A stretch of DNA of 33,006 nucleotides from Candidatus Zixiibacteriota bacterium (GCA_024276275.1 JAJRXM010000045.1:1-33006), one strand, 5' to 3'; positions 14,744 to 24,332 are shown, counted from the first letter of the stretch. Program-made: numbers and translations. The notes: a model not told the origin generated them from the sequence alone.

Positions 14744-16474
14744 ATGCAACGAATTATGACAAACAGTACGTTCAGGTTTCTGATATTGACAGGCATCATT
14801 ATCATGTCAATTTTTATCCGGACAAACGCTATGCCGCCTCATCCGCAAATGCTGGAAGAAGCAAAACAGACAAATAAGCCGTTACCTTATTTTATCACAA
14901 ATTTAGATGAGATGCACAACAAAGGTATTTGTACCGATAAAGATAAGTATGAAGAAATTTATCGAAGTGCTAAAGAGGCAGTAGGTTATTCTCCTCAAAT
15001 AACCGGACAATTTAGAGTACTTGCTATCTTAGTGCAGTTTTCAGATAATCCTAACAGTACACCGGCAACATTGTTTGATTCTTTGTTGTTTGATTCAAAT
15101 GGATATACTGTTCATGATTATTATAATGAAATTTCTTACGGTCAACTGGATTTGATGACAATAGATCTTCCGTCATCAATGGGTTGGGTTACTGCTCCGC
15201 AAACTTACGCCTATTACGTTAACAATCAGAACGGCACAGGTAGTTATCCAAACAACACGCAAAAATTAACTGAGGATTTAGTTGATCTGGTAGACGCAAC
15301 AGTAGATTTTTCAAATTATGATAATGACAATGACGGTTATGTTGACATATTGGCAATGATACATCCAGGACAAGGGGCTGAAGTAAGTGGAAGCAACACC
15401 GATATTTGGTCTCACAAATGGGGTATAAATCCAAAATTGACTAACGACGGTGTGTATGTTTCAAGTTTTACAATTCAACCTGAGTATATAACTACTTTAG
15501 GTGATATGACTATCGGCGTTTTCGCTCATGAATTTGGTCACGGTTTTGGATTACCAGATTTATACGATACTGACAATAGCTCAAAAGGTATCGGTAAATG
15601 GGGTCTTATGGCGTATGGTAGTTGGCTGGGACCTCAAGGTAAAGGCGGTCGACCTTCTCATCCTTGTGCCTGGAGTAGAATTCAACTAGGGTTTGCATCT
15701 GCGACAAATATTACTGCAAATACGAGTGCACAACAAATCAATGATGTAAAAATTGCCGGTGATATTTATAGAATGTGGACTTCGGGTAATATAGGATCGG
15801 AATACTTCTTAGTAGAAAACCGTCAAAGAACCGGTTATGATTCTTATCTACCTAATTCCGGCTTACTTGTTTGGCATATTGATGATGCTAAATCAAACAA
15901 TACTCAGGAGTGGTATCCCGGGTTAAGTGGCTCTGTCCATTATCAAATTGCTTTAGAACAAGCTGACGGTCTTTATGAACTCGAGTACAATAACGATTTA
16001 GGAGATTCGAATGATGTTTTTCCTGGCGGCTTAGGTAAAACATCTTTTAATGCGGTTTCCTCGACAGCATCTGATAGTTATACAAACGGTATTTCTTTCG
16101 TCGCAATCGAAAACATCATATCTAATAGCGGTGTTATAACAGCAGATTTAAATGTCGGCTTGGCAGCATCAATTGACAATGATCAAGGAGTGCCTACCAA
16201 ATTCGAACTTGCCCAAAACTATCCAAATCCATTTAATCCTTCAACAGTTATAAACTTTTATACTCCATCCGGTGGACACGCACTGGTAGAAGTTTACAAT
16301 ATCACAGGGCAAGTAGTTAAAACATTATTAGATGAAAATGTTTCTGCCGGTCAAAACAGAGTTGAATGGGACGGTACAAATTATGCAGGCAGCGAAATAG
16401 CAAGCGGGATGTATCTTTATAGAGTAACTATAAATGATAATTCAGAGACAAAGAAAATGACTTTAATAAAATAA
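14744..16474 (+). CDS. Secreted M6-family metalloprotease with C-terminal Por/T9SS-type sorting domain
   Basis: 576 residues; AAGGAG precedes the ATG. A signal helix covers residues ~10-29. The M6-like catalytic domain runs from ~85 to ~450, with the zinc site HEFGHGFGLPD (H262, E263, H266, third ligand D272) and the downstream Met (WGLMAYGSW). DNDNDGYVD (~193-201) is a probable calcium loop. The last ~90 residues hold FELAQNYPNPFNPSTVINFY and end in ASGMYLYRVTINDNSETKKM..., the FlgD-like/type A sorting domain used to cross the outer membrane and be anchored. Third gene of a tight operon (17 bp after the barrel gene), ended by a strong terminator at 16497-16528. Confidence 0.92.
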   Translation: MQRIMTNSTFRFLILTGIIIMSIFIRTNAMPPHPQMLEEAKQTNKPLPYFITNLDEMHNKGICTDKDKYEEIYRSAKEAVGYSPQITGQFRVLAILVQFSDNPNSTPATLFDSLLFDSNGYTVHDYYNEISYGQLDLMTIDLPSSMGWVTAPQTYAYYVNNQNGTGSYPNNTQKLTEDLVDLVDATVDFSNYDNDNDGYVDILAMIHPGQGAEVSGSNTDIWSHKWGINPKLTNDGVYVSSFTIQPEYITTLGDMTIGVFAHEFGHGFGLPDLYDTDNSSKGIGKWGLMAYGSWLGPQGKGGRPSHPCAWSRIQLGFASATNITANTSAQQINDVKIAGDIYRMWTSGNIGSEYFLVENRQRTGYDSYLPNSGLLVWHIDDAKSNNTQEWYPGLSGSVHYQIALEQADGLYELEYNNDLGDSNDVFPGGLGKTSFNAVSSTASDSYTNGISFVAIENIISNSGVITADLNVGLAASIDNDQGVPTKFELAQNYPNPFNPSTVINFYTPSGGHALVEVYNITGQVVKTLLDENVSAGQNRVEWDGTNYAGSEIASGMYLYRVTINDNSETKKMTLIK

Positions 16475-16496
16475 TCTTCTTGTACTCCTTGTGCAG

Positions 16497-16528
16497 AAAA
16501 CCCCGAACGAATTTGTTCGGGGTTTTTT
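16497..16528 (+). terminator. Strong intrinsic terminator, probably bidirectional
   Basis: CCCCGAAC, loop GAATTT, GTTCGGGG is a perfect 8-bp G+C-rich stem followed by six T residues on the plus strand. On the other strand the four A residues at 16497-16500 supply a T-tract. It serves the protease operon and, in reverse, the zinc-ribbon gene whose stop abuts it. Confidence 0.93.
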
Positions 16529-16529
16529 G

Positions 16530-16739
16530 TTAATCCGGATAATGAAAGTCAGTTTGTTCCTGTTCATGAGGAACACCATTCCGTTGTACTTTTTTATACC
16601 TGGTGTGACAGGTCTTACATCGCTTTGGGTCCTTAGAATATCCACGCTCAGCAAAATACTCCTGAGCTTGAACGGTAAAAACAAACTCTTCGTTACATTC
16701 TGTGCAGACTAAGAATTTCGGTTCTATACCGGCATTCAT
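16530..16739 (-). CDS. Small zinc-ribbon protein (zf-trcl-like)
   Basis: 69 residues. Two Cys pairs (CTECNEE and CKTCHTR) frame the conserved core FTVQAQEYFAERGYSKDPKR, the pattern of the 'probable zinc-ribbon domain' family (PF13451-like), which is of unknown function and sometimes linked to RNA- or DNA-related roles. The ATG at 16739 is chosen because GAGGGGG lies just upstream; an in-frame ATG at 16754 with a more distant GGGAGG would add five residues. A promoter is visible at 16805-16833. The tail is charged and ends HYPD. Confidence 0.85.
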   Translation of the reverse strand: MNAGIEPKFLVCTECNEEFVFTVQAQEYFAERGYSKDPKRCKTCHTRYKKVQRNGVPHEQEQTDFHYPD

Positions 16740-16804
16740 TAATCCCCCTCTCATAACTACGACTAACCTCCCTGTTAGCCGCTTGGCGGTTATATTATAG
16801 AACT

Positions 16805-16833
16805 AGAATAGTTTGCTTTTAAATCGTTGTCAA
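16805..16833 (-). promoter_or_regulatory. Promoter of the zinc-ribbon gene
   Basis: The minus strand shows TTGACA (16833-16828), a 17-base spacer and TATTCT (16810-16805). The start would be near 16798, giving a leader of ~60 nt that holds a small hairpin CCGC-CAA-GCGG (16789-16779). Confidence 0.6.
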
Positions 16834-16841
16834 CTAAAAAA

Positions 16842-18866
16842 TTAGTATGGATTACAGGGTGGGTAACTGCCACCTGAGAACATATATGCTACCATAGTAA
16901 CAATATCTGAAATATCAACTAATCCAGAACAGTCAAAATCAGCAGAAAGCAGTTCCGGTTGCGGTGAAACACCGCCGTTAAAGCTATAATCGATAATTGC
17001 GACAAGATCTGAAATATCAATATCACCCGAAAAATCTACATCTCCGTGAAATAAGCTTGTGACACCTTTTCTTGTTAAAACTTCAAAAACCGTGGAATCC
17101 CCCCAAGATTCAGATTTAAACGACAAGAAAGAAGATGAATTTATGGGAGTACCTTGCGATGGGTTTACATCTACGTACACAATAGAGCTATCCCCGGCAG
17201 CAATTGCTAAGGAAAAAGTATCCATCGGTATCCATCCCTGAGTATCCCAATAAATAAGATTAAAGATATCATTTATGACGGCATCGTTGCTAATTAATAT
17301 TTCAAAAGTTCTAGTTCCACCTGAATAAACAGCAGAATCAGGAGTGATAATTAAAGATGATACTTGAAAAGGTTCTAAAATTTCAGCAGAATAAGTAAAA
17401 AGAACACCTGAAGAAAACTCATCGGTATTAACACCTACTAAAGTTATCGAATAATAGTTTTCAAAATTCTCTATTATGATTTCACCGTTTTGGTTCGCGG
17501 TATCGAGATTAATAAATTCTATAGAATGAACATTTTGAGCTGTTGACTTAATTACATAGGCAGACCAGTTTCTTGTATTTGAGCCGTTAAATGTCAGTTT
17601 TAGTTTACCTAATTCAGCACCTGGGAAAAAAGAAATATAAGCAGAACCGTAACCGCCAATACTTACCGGCGAATTTGTTATCCCGACCGGATAAGACAGG
17701 TGTGAAGCACTTATAGATAACGGAGGATATAAAGCACCTTCTGAAAAATGAGCACCGTCGTCATTAGCTGCCGTATTAAACATCCAATAGGTAAAGTCTA
17801 CATAGGCAGAATCAATATCCCAACCAAAATTGGCAAGAAGGGTATCAGCATATACAGTAAAAAGGTCATCAAACCTTGCACCTTCCCATGCGGCAACATT
17901 GATAAGGGTGTCAAATTTTTGAGCTAAATATAATGGCCAAATAAATGAACCGTATTTATGGTTTCCGTTGTTGTCCATAAGTGAAGTATGAGGAAAGTCT
18001 AAGAAGTTGTCGAGATAGTTATAATTATCGTTAACGGTATCAAAAACTACTTCCTCTATGTAAGTCGCTCCTGACTCCATAGCCCAGACGTATTCATTGG
18101 CATCATACCCAAATTGTACTGCATGATGATACTCATGAGCAACTGTAGCTTTGGCAGCACCTGCAACTAACCCCTCGGGATCGCTATTAGGCGGAAAGCC
18201 AATAAAATCATTATTGAGGACCAAATAGCTATAAAAGTCATTCCAAGGGTTACTGCCTAACCCTTCTGGAACAGCATACCCATAAAATGATATATTTTCA
18301 AAATATATATCATATAGTGAATCTCCACCGCTCACCCCATCGCTTGGCGGATACATATACCCCAACTCAATATGTTTGCTTAAAGTAGTATCGCAGTATG
18401 CAGCACATTGTTCTATAAAATCAGGAATAGAATCATTATCTAAATCTAACGGAGGAACACTGTTAAAACCTGTAGTATCATAATGCAATTTAAAGAATCC
18501 ACCAGGAGTAATATATGTAAAGCTTGTTGATGATCTGGCTAAAGCTATAGAAAAGTAATTTTTTGTGTTTTGTTCTAAAAGGTCCCAATTTGAACGAATT
18601 TGAATAAATGCCAACGTAGCTCCACGTAGTTCAAGTTCCGATTTGTTTAGCGAAAGAGATTTGTAGTTTGGGGGCAACTTTTGAGGATATTTAATACTAT
18701 TTATCTGAAGAATTACTTTTTCATCTAATGAGATTGATCCTTTCAAATAATCATCTTCTATTTGATATAAAACTGACTTTACGGCAAAAGGATTTCCTGC
18801 GGCATGAATAGAACTATAGCATAAACAGAGTATACACACTAAGAAGCCTAGTAAACGAATTTGCAT
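16842..18866 (-). CDS. Secreted MXAN_6640-type metalloprotease with C-terminal dockerin repeats
   Basis: 674 residues; AAGG lies seven bases before the ATG. Signal peptide 1-22 (cleavage near IHA-AG). DLDNDSIPDF (~141-150) is a calcium-loop-like segment. The zinc site is AHEYHHAVQFGYD (H244, E245, H248) with a likely third ligand in WAMESG (E264), matching the MXAN_6640 family of putative metalloproteases. A beta-rich region follows. The last ~70 residues hold two dockerin F-hand repeats (GDVDFSGDIDISDLVAII at ~608 and ADFDCSGLVDISDIVTMV at ~642), calcium-binding modules of cellulosome type that are also widespread in non-cellulosomal FCB proteins. The cohesin partner is not in the window. 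Confidence 0.88.
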   Translation of the reverse strand: MQIRLLGFLVCILCLCYSSIHAAGNPFAVKSVLYQIEDDYLKGSISLDEKVILQINSIKYPQKLPPNYKSLSLNKSELELRGATLAFIQIRSNWDLLEQNTKNYFSIALARSSTSFTYITPGGFFKLHYDTTGFNSVPPLDLDNDSIPDFIEQCAAYCDTTLSKHIELGYMYPPSDGVSGGDSLYDIYFENISFYGYAVPEGLGSNPWNDFYSYLVLNNDFIGFPPNSDPEGLVAGAAKATVAHEYHHAVQFGYDANEYVWAMESGATYIEEVVFDTVNDNYNYLDNFLDFPHTSLMDNNGNHKYGSFIWPLYLAQKFDTLINVAAWEGARFDDLFTVYADTLLANFGWDIDSAYVDFTYWMFNTAANDDGAHFSEGALYPPLSISASHLSYPVGITNSPVSIGGYGSAYISFFPGAELGKLKLTFNGSNTRNWSAYVIKSTAQNVHSIEFINLDTANQNGEIIIENFENYYSITLVGVNTDEFSSGVLFTYSAEILEPFQVSSLIITPDSAVYSGGTRTFEILISNDAVINDIFNLIYWDTQGWIPMDTFSLAIAAGDSSIVYVDVNPSQGTPINSSSFLSFKSESWGDSTVFEVLTRKGVTSLFHGDVDFSGDIDISDLVAIIDYSFNGGVSPQPELLSADFDCSGLVDISDIVTMVAYMFSGGSYPPCNPY

Positions 18867-18999
18867 CTGTTTCCTTACATTTTTGTAGTTATCAATTGTA
18901 TATCGGAAGGCGGTAAAAGTTCTATAATTCTTTATTTTTTGTTATATATGTGTAACAATTATTAAGATTAAAATTGTTCCCAAAAAAGTAGTTTTATCA

Positions 19000-19021
19000 A
19001 TGAACGAATAACATCGTTCAT
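19000..19021. repeat. Inverted repeat between the Omp85 and metalloprotease genes
   Basis: ATGAACGA-ATAACA-TCGTTCAT is a perfect dyad, extendable by one more base pair on each side. It lies 48 bp after the stop of the minus-strand Omp85-family gene. A T6 run follows on that strand only ~13 bases later, so it may be a weak terminator or an operator for the downstream protease. Confidence 0.5.
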
Positions 19022-19068
19022 TTGACGAGTACATACCTAATTTATTGAAAAACATGAGTTTGTCAAGT

Positions 19069-20679
19069 TTAAATCCTGTCTGAAGCATTAAAATACTGCC
19101 CGGAGCCAAACGATATTTGCCATCCGTTAAATCGAGAATATGCAAAATCTATTCGGAGCACATTTTTAGAAGATTTATCAAAGGCAAGTCGTAAACCCGC
19201 ACCATAACTGAGATATGTATTTGACAGACTCAATGACTCTGTTTCTTGTACAATATTGCCAAAATCAGAGAATATCAAACCACCTATATTCAGAGATAGA
19301 AATGAGATATTCGGTAAAAATCTAATCTCTGAATTTAGAACAATTCTTTTATCGCCGGTAAGAAAATACTTATCCGCTCCCCTAACCCCGGTAGTTCCTC
19401 CAAGTTTTACTAAGTCAAAGGATTGTACACTGGCATCTTCTTGGTATTCAAAATTACCTGCAAAGGTAATACTTTTCACAGATTGGTTATAGTATTTTAT
19501 ATTTAGAATAGATTTATTTCTCAAATTTACCGACCCATTATACCAACGCCGATAGAGATATTGCCATGAAAAAAGTGAGTTTTCTGTTATAAAGTTTTTC
19601 AGTAACCGAACTCCATAAAAATCATATACATTATTGTTTTCTTTATAGTTATATGCTTTCTGAAGCTCAATTCTTGCTCTTATACCATTGTTAAAGTCTT
19701 CGGTATAATTAAATCCATCAATATTAATTTTCTTTTTATAATCATAATGGGCATATTCAAAAACTGTTGTAAGAGCATGATACAATGAATCTTGGGCAAT
19801 TGTCGAGTCAATAACTTCCGGTGAATTTTTCTCATAGTTATAGGTATACTGAATCAAGGTAAGAAATTTTGTGCTATATGATCCGAACCTGTAAAATAAT
19901 TGAGACTCGGTTTTATCTCCTTTAAAAAATGTCTGTGCAGTTATCGAGTCATTTGAATAATAGTCAATCCTTCCCTCTTGCAACCTTACTTGTAGACCAA
20001 AACCGAATCTTTGATTTAAATCGTAAAAAGGTTTTTCAAATGAAAAAGATTTAAAATTATCTTTTGGATTTGTACTATATTTTACTTCGCTTTTAAGTTT
20101 TTCTCCAAACAATCTTGTCTCTACAAAAGAAGCATCGGTATAACTATCATCATCTGATTGATTGATATAATGAAAAGATATTAATCTATTTTGCCCAAAC
20201 AGATTTTTCTCTAATGCTCCGATTTTAAGAGTATGTACGTTCCCCTCTCTTTTTAGCTCAGCACCAATAGCTAAAGACCACCTGTCAATTGTAACTACTC
20301 GAATTAACAGTTTATTTTCATCATAGATTTCATTTTCCAACCAGGCATCAAAAAGAATAAGTCTCCGTCGTAATATACGGGCAGTTTCTTCGGCTAAATC
20401 GACTGAATAAGGCTCACCTTTTTTCAATAATACCTCACGAGCAATAATTCTCTTTTGAGTCGTTATATGAAACTTATTGGCAGCATTAAAGATAAAATTA
20501 TCATACTCTTTTTGATTGGTGTCATAGATATTTCTATTTTCAATAACAATAGAATCTACTGTCTTTCCCTCAAAAACAGTATTATCGGTATTTCTGAACT
20601 CAACAGCATGTACTGAAAATGCAAATACGAGAAATAAACCAAATGCAGTAAGATAAAACAATTTTCTTAAAACAAGCAT
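19069..20679 (-). CDS. Omp85/BamA-superfamily outer-membrane protein
   Basis: 536 residues. Signal peptide 1-25 (FAFSVHA-VEF). Residues ~35-125 look like one or two POTRA-type domains (DSIVIENRNIYDTNQKEY, then EVLLKKGEPYSVDLAEETAR with the strand LLIRVVTID). The rest is a ~16-strand beta-barrel with many aromatic girdle residues. The barrel contains the diagnostic LGGTTGVRGAD segment (VRG motif that plugs the barrel lumen) followed by LNSEIRFLPNISF. Relatives insert or secrete outer-membrane proteins. At 536 residues with a short periplasmic part it is closer to TamA/patatin-partner or two-partner-like proteins than to BamA. The GGT ribosome site is close to the ATG. Substrate unknown. Confidence 0.85.
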   Translation of the reverse strand: MLVLRKLFYLTAFGLFLVFAFSVHAVEFRNTDNTVFEGKTVDSIVIENRNIYDTNQKEYDNFIFNAANKFHITTQKRIIAREVLLKKGEPYSVDLAEETARILRRRLILFDAWLENEIYDENKLLIRVVTIDRWSLAIGAELKREGNVHTLKIGALEKNLFGQNRLISFHYINQSDDDSYTDASFVETRLFGEKLKSEVKYSTNPKDNFKSFSFEKPFYDLNQRFGFGLQVRLQEGRIDYYSNDSITAQTFFKGDKTESQLFYRFGSYSTKFLTLIQYTYNYEKNSPEVIDSTIAQDSLYHALTTVFEYAHYDYKKKINIDGFNYTEDFNNGIRARIELQKAYNYKENNNVYDFYGVRLLKNFITENSLFSWQYLYRRWYNGSVNLRNKSILNIKYYNQSVKSITFAGNFEYQEDASVQSFDLVKLGGTTGVRGADKYFLTGDKRIVLNSEIRFLPNISFLSLNIGGLIFSDFGNIVQETESLSLSNTYLSYGAGLRLAFDKSSKNVLRIDFAYSRFNGWQISFGSGQYFNASDRI

Positions 20680-20840
20680 CAGACCTCAATACTATCCCTC
20701 TATCATACAATTTGATACAAGGAAATTTCTTCTCCGTCACTATCCTTTTTATTTAAATAAGTCAGGTTCTTAAGGATTTTATTAGATAAACCGACAATTC
20801 ATATGATAATACTTTTAACGCATAAATACAAACAGGTAAA

Positions 20841-22568
20841 ATGGCAAAGAAAAAAATAGGCGATTTATTAATCGAAAAAGGATTACTAACTCAAGGTCAG
20901 CTAAAAGAGTGCCTTCACTTTCAGAGTTTTTCAGGACAAAGACTAGGTGAGATATTAGTTGAAAAAGAGTATATCAATGAAGATCAATTGATTGATACAA
21001 TCTCCGAACGACTCTCAATACCTAAAATTTCTCTTGCCTCTATGGTTGTAGACCCAAATGTATTACGACATGTATCTGTCGAAATAGCAAGAAGATATAC
21101 ATTAATTCCTATTTTTGAAATAGGTAATACATTGACGCTCGCAATGGCTGATCCGTTGAATATTATTGCTATCGATGAGATTAAATATCAAACAGGGCTA
21201 AATATTAAAAGAGCTATAACAACGACCTCGGAAATTAAAGAGGCGGTTGAAAAATACTATTCTATTAGCGATTCATTATCCCATATTATACATGAAACAG
21301 ATGAATCGAAAGAAGCCGGTAAGAAAGAACTTTCAGAGGGATTTATAGTAGACTCAGCAGAGGCTGACTCCCCTATTGTCAAATTTGTTAATATTATTAT
21401 ATCAAAAGCTGTTCGAGAAAATGCTTCTGATATTCACATTGAACCCGGAGAATCACGAATACGTATTCGGTATCGAGTTAGCGGGATAATGCGTGAAGAA
21501 GCAGCCCCTCCCAAAACAATGCAAAGTGAGTTAATCTCCCGAATAAAAGTAGCAGCAGATCTGGATGTTTCAGAAAAGCGGTTACCTCAAGACGGACGGT
21601 TTCTCATGAGTATGGACGGTCGCGGAATTGATTTACGTGTTTCAACTTTACCGACGATTCATGGGGAAAAAATTGTAATTCGTATTCTGGATCGTAAAAA
21701 CCTCTCTTTGACTTTTAATCAACTTGGTATTAATGAGCGGATGGAAGAGCGTTGGAAACAATTGATTCATAAACCGGAAGGTTTAATTCTTATTTCAGGA
21801 CCGACTTCAAGCGGTAAAACCTCGACCCTCTATGCAACTTTACAAGAAATCAACTCGATAGAAAAAAATATAGTAACTGTCGAAGACCCTGTTGAATATT
21901 CTTTACCGTTGATATCGCAAATACAAATCAATGAAAAGTCAGGATTAACATTTCCATCAGCCCTTCGGTCACTTCTTCGTCAAAACCCGGATATAATTAT
22001 GATAGGTGAGATACGAGATGCTGAAACTGCCGGTATGGCAATTCGTTCTTCTTTAACAGGCCATCTGGTATTTTCGACAATACACACCAATGATGCACCG
22101 TCTGCTGTTACCCGCTTAGTCGACATGGGTATAGAAAACTATCTGACCGCATCTGCCGTTAAAGGTGTACTTGCTCAAAGACTCGTTCGTACGAACTGTC
22201 CAAAGTGTGTCGAAGAATATACTCCTCTGGAAACATTGCTGGAGAAAACCGGTCTTTTAGAACTTGCTCAGGCAATGACTTTCAAAAAAGGTGCCGGTTG
22301 TCCAAAATGCCGTATGACCGGTTTCTCAGGTCTTACCGGTATTTATGAACTGTTTGAATTAAACCCGGTTATTTCTGAAATGATTTTATCAAATGCATCC
22401 TTACATTCTATACAGGAAGAAGCTCGAATCTACGGTTATATCCCTCTGTTTGAGATGGGTCTGGAAAAAATAGCAAATGGGCAAATATGTTTGGAAGAGC
22501 TTTTAAAAGAAACTTCAAATATTGAAGCGTTCGAAATTAACAGTTCAAGAAAAAAGGTAACGGCATAA
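20841..22568 (+). CDS. pilB: Type IV pilus assembly / type II secretion ATPase (PilB/GspE)
   Basis: 575 residues. This is the cytoplasmic hexameric motor that powers pilus or pseudopilus extension. The N-terminal MshEN-type domain covers ~1-140 (IGDLLIEKGLLTQGQLKE, repeated with GEILVEKEYINEDQL). Motor motifs: Walker A GPTSSGKTS at ~320, Asp box, Walker B DIIMIGEIRD at ~384 and His box HLVFSTIHTND at ~408. The C-terminal zinc module has CPKC (453, 456) and CPKC (487, 490), as in GspE and PilB. First gene of an eight-gene plus-strand cluster ending with the secretin; the next gene follows after one base. No retraction ATPase PilT is present in the window. Confidence 0.95.
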   Translation: MAKKKIGDLLIEKGLLTQGQLKECLHFQSFSGQRLGEILVEKEYINEDQLIDTISERLSIPKISLASMVVDPNVLRHVSVEIARRYTLIPIFEIGNTLTLAMADPLNIIAIDEIKYQTGLNIKRAITTTSEIKEAVEKYYSISDSLSHIIHETDESKEAGKKELSEGFIVDSAEADSPIVKFVNIIISKAVRENASDIHIEPGESRIRIRYRVSGIMREEAAPPKTMQSELISRIKVAADLDVSEKRLPQDGRFLMSMDGRGIDLRVSTLPTIHGEKIVIRILDRKNLSLTFNQLGINERMEERWKQLIHKPEGLILISGPTSSGKTSTLYATLQEINSIEKNIVTVEDPVEYSLPLISQIQINEKSGLTFPSALRSLLRQNPDIIMIGEIRDAETAGMAIRSSLTGHLVFSTIHTNDAPSAVTRLVDMGIENYLTASAVKGVLAQRLVRTNCPKCVEEYTPLETLLEKTGLLELAQAMTFKKGAGCPKCRMTGFSGLTGIYELFELNPVISEMILSNASLHSIQEEARIYGYIPLFEMGLEKIANGQICLEELLKETSNIEAFEINSSRKKVTA

Positions 22569-22569
22569 G

Positions 22570-23784
22570 ATGTCAACACAGTTTGCATATAGAGCAGTTA
22601 CTCCTGAAGGAAAACCTACGGAAGGTGAATACGTTGCTGAACACGAAGACCAAGTCTCGGCATATCTTACTGATCGTAATCTGATTCCGGTTTCTATTGA
22701 AGAAAAGAAAGACTCTTTCTCATTTTCATTTATGAAAATGTTTACGAAACTTAATGTTGAAGATTTAATCATGTTTACGAATAATCTTTCGACAATGTAT
22801 CGAGCAGGAATTCCGATTTTAAGATCATTATCAATAATAAAAATCGGAAAGCCACAATCATTATTTAATCTCGCTCTTCCAAAAATGTATGCCGATGTAC
22901 AGGCAGGAAAATCCTTATCAGACTATATGAAAGACCATAGAAACGTTTTTTCTGAAGTGTTTATCAGCTCTATTGCCGCCGGAGAAGAATCCGGTAAACT
23001 TGATGATATTTTAGATCAACTTGCTAAAATGCTTGAAAAAGAGATGGAAATAAATCGGCTTATAAAATCCGGTTTACGTTATCCTCTGATAGTATTGACT
23101 ATAATCGGTTTGGCTTTTACTGTTGTCATGACTTATGTTGTTCCAAAATTTATAGACTTTTATGCATCATTTGACTCAGAACTTCCTTTACCGACACAAA
23201 TAATGATCGGTACTTCAAATTTTATCACAAATTATTGGTGGGTTATAATCGGTTTAATCGGTCTTATTATTTATACATTTAAATATATATCCGGTAAACC
23301 GAACGGAAAATTAGCAATTGACCTTGCAATTTTAAAAATGCCTGTTTTCGGTGAATTAATTATCAAAGGAAATGTTGCCAGATTTGCACTCATGTTTCAA
23401 ATACTCTTTAAGTCCGGTTTACCTATTATAAAATCTCTTGATATCCTTACGACATCTGTCACTAACAGCATGATTCAAAAAGAAATTAACAAATTAGCCG
23501 AACTTTTTCGGCGAGGCTCAGAACATCAATTATTACAGACAGAATTCATTTTTTTCCCTTACTTAGCAAAGCAAATGATATCAATAGGTTTAGAATCAGG
23601 TTCACTTGAAAAAATGCTTCTAGAAGTCGGAGAACATTATTCAAAAGAGGTACAATATACCTCAAGAAACCTGACCGCTATTTTAGAGCCTATTTTAACA
23701 GTAATTATATCCGGTTTTGTCCTTTTAATGGCCTTGGCTATTTTCATGCCGATGTGGAATTTAATTAAGGTTTTCAATTCTTAA
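22570..23784 (+). CDS. pilC: Inner-membrane platform protein (PilC/GspF)
   Basis: 404 residues. It links the motor to pilin assembly in the inner membrane. Two copies of the T2SSF helical domain are seen, around residues 65-185 (LIMFTNNLSTMYRAGIPILR, then FISSIAAGEESGKLDDIL) and 265-390 (FALMFQILFKSGLPIIKSL, then QMISIGLESGSLEKML). Membrane helices lie at ~170-190, ~220-238 and ~375-398. The small N-terminal domain (FAYRAVTPEGKPTEGEYVAE) is typical. It starts one base after the ATPase stop, so the two are translationally linked. Confidence 0.95.
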   Translation: MSTQFAYRAVTPEGKPTEGEYVAEHEDQVSAYLTDRNLIPVSIEEKKDSFSFSFMKMFTKLNVEDLIMFTNNLSTMYRAGIPILRSLSIIKIGKPQSLFNLALPKMYADVQAGKSLSDYMKDHRNVFSEVFISSIAAGEESGKLDDILDQLAKMLEKEMEINRLIKSGLRYPLIVLTIIGLAFTVVMTYVVPKFIDFYASFDSELPLPTQIMIGTSNFITNYWWVIIGLIGLIIYTFKYISGKPNGKLAIDLAILKMPVFGELIIKGNVARFALMFQILFKSGLPIIKSLDILTTSVTNSMIQKEINKLAELFRRGSEHQLLQTEFIFFPYLAKQMISIGLESGSLEKMLLEVGEHYSKEVQYTSRNLTAILEPILTVIISGFVLLMALAIFMPMWNLIKVFNS

Positions 23785-23873
23785 TTAGCTTAATAATTCA
23801 TCATAATTGCCGATTATTATAATAAATATGCAATTAATAACTAACCATACCCCTTTTAATTTTGGAGGGTCTC

Positions 23874-24317
23874 ATGAGACTCAAAAACAATCAAAGCGGC
23901 TTTACTCTTATAGAGTTAGTCATGATCATTGTAATTTTAGGAATACTGGCAGCAGTTGCCATCCCTAAATATCAAGATCTATCATCAGAAGCAAAAGATG
24001 CTGCTGCACGTAGTTCACTCGGTTCACTTCGTTCAGGTATCACAATTTTCTATGCTAACGAAGCAGTTAAAAACGGTACCGCAGTATGGCCAACAATTAG
24101 TGAACTAGAAACATCCGGCACAGTAATGGCACAAGCATTACCAAAAAACCCATATCAGTTATCCGGCAATGCACCTGACTCTGTTGTCACAGGTGTCACC
24201 AAAGGCGTTATTGTAGGTACTCGCGGTGGTTGGGCATATAATCCCACAACAGGTGAGGTTTGGCCGAACACTTCCAATAACGGCGGTACTTCTACAACAA
24301 CAGAAAACAACTGGTAG
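23874..24317 (+). CDS. Type IV prepilin / major pseudopilin-like protein
   Basis: 147 residues from the ATG at 23874, which has GGAGGG at good spacing; an upstream TTG at 23862 overlaps that site and is rejected. The leader MRLKNNQSG is cut before FTLIELVMIIVILGILAAVA, with the conserved Glu at mature position 5 needed for assembly. The globular part (WPTISELETSG, NPYQLSGNAP, GGWAYNPTTGEVWP) resembles small pilins of many deltaproteobacterial and FCB genomes. A Ser/Thr/Asn tail ends in ENNW. Cleaved and methylated by PilD, which is not in the window. The strong ribosome site and the ~90-bp gap before it suggest high expression as the main fibre subunit. Confidence 0.93.
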   Translation: MRLKNNQSGFTLIELVMIIVILGILAAVAIPKYQDLSSEAKDAAARSSLGSLRSGITIFYANEAVKNGTAVWPTISELETSGTVMAQALPKNPYQLSGNAPDSVVTGVTKGVIVGTRGGWAYNPTTGEVWPNTSNNGGTSTTTENNW

Positions 24318-24332
24318 GCAGAAGAACTCCAA

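Noticed and set aside
17059-17241. 60-residue plus-strand ORF within the dockerin protease
   Set aside because: Shadow of the real minus-strand gene.
18942-19145. 67-residue minus-strand ORF
   Set aside because: It starts inside the Omp85-family gene in another frame, has no ribosome site and no family resemblance.
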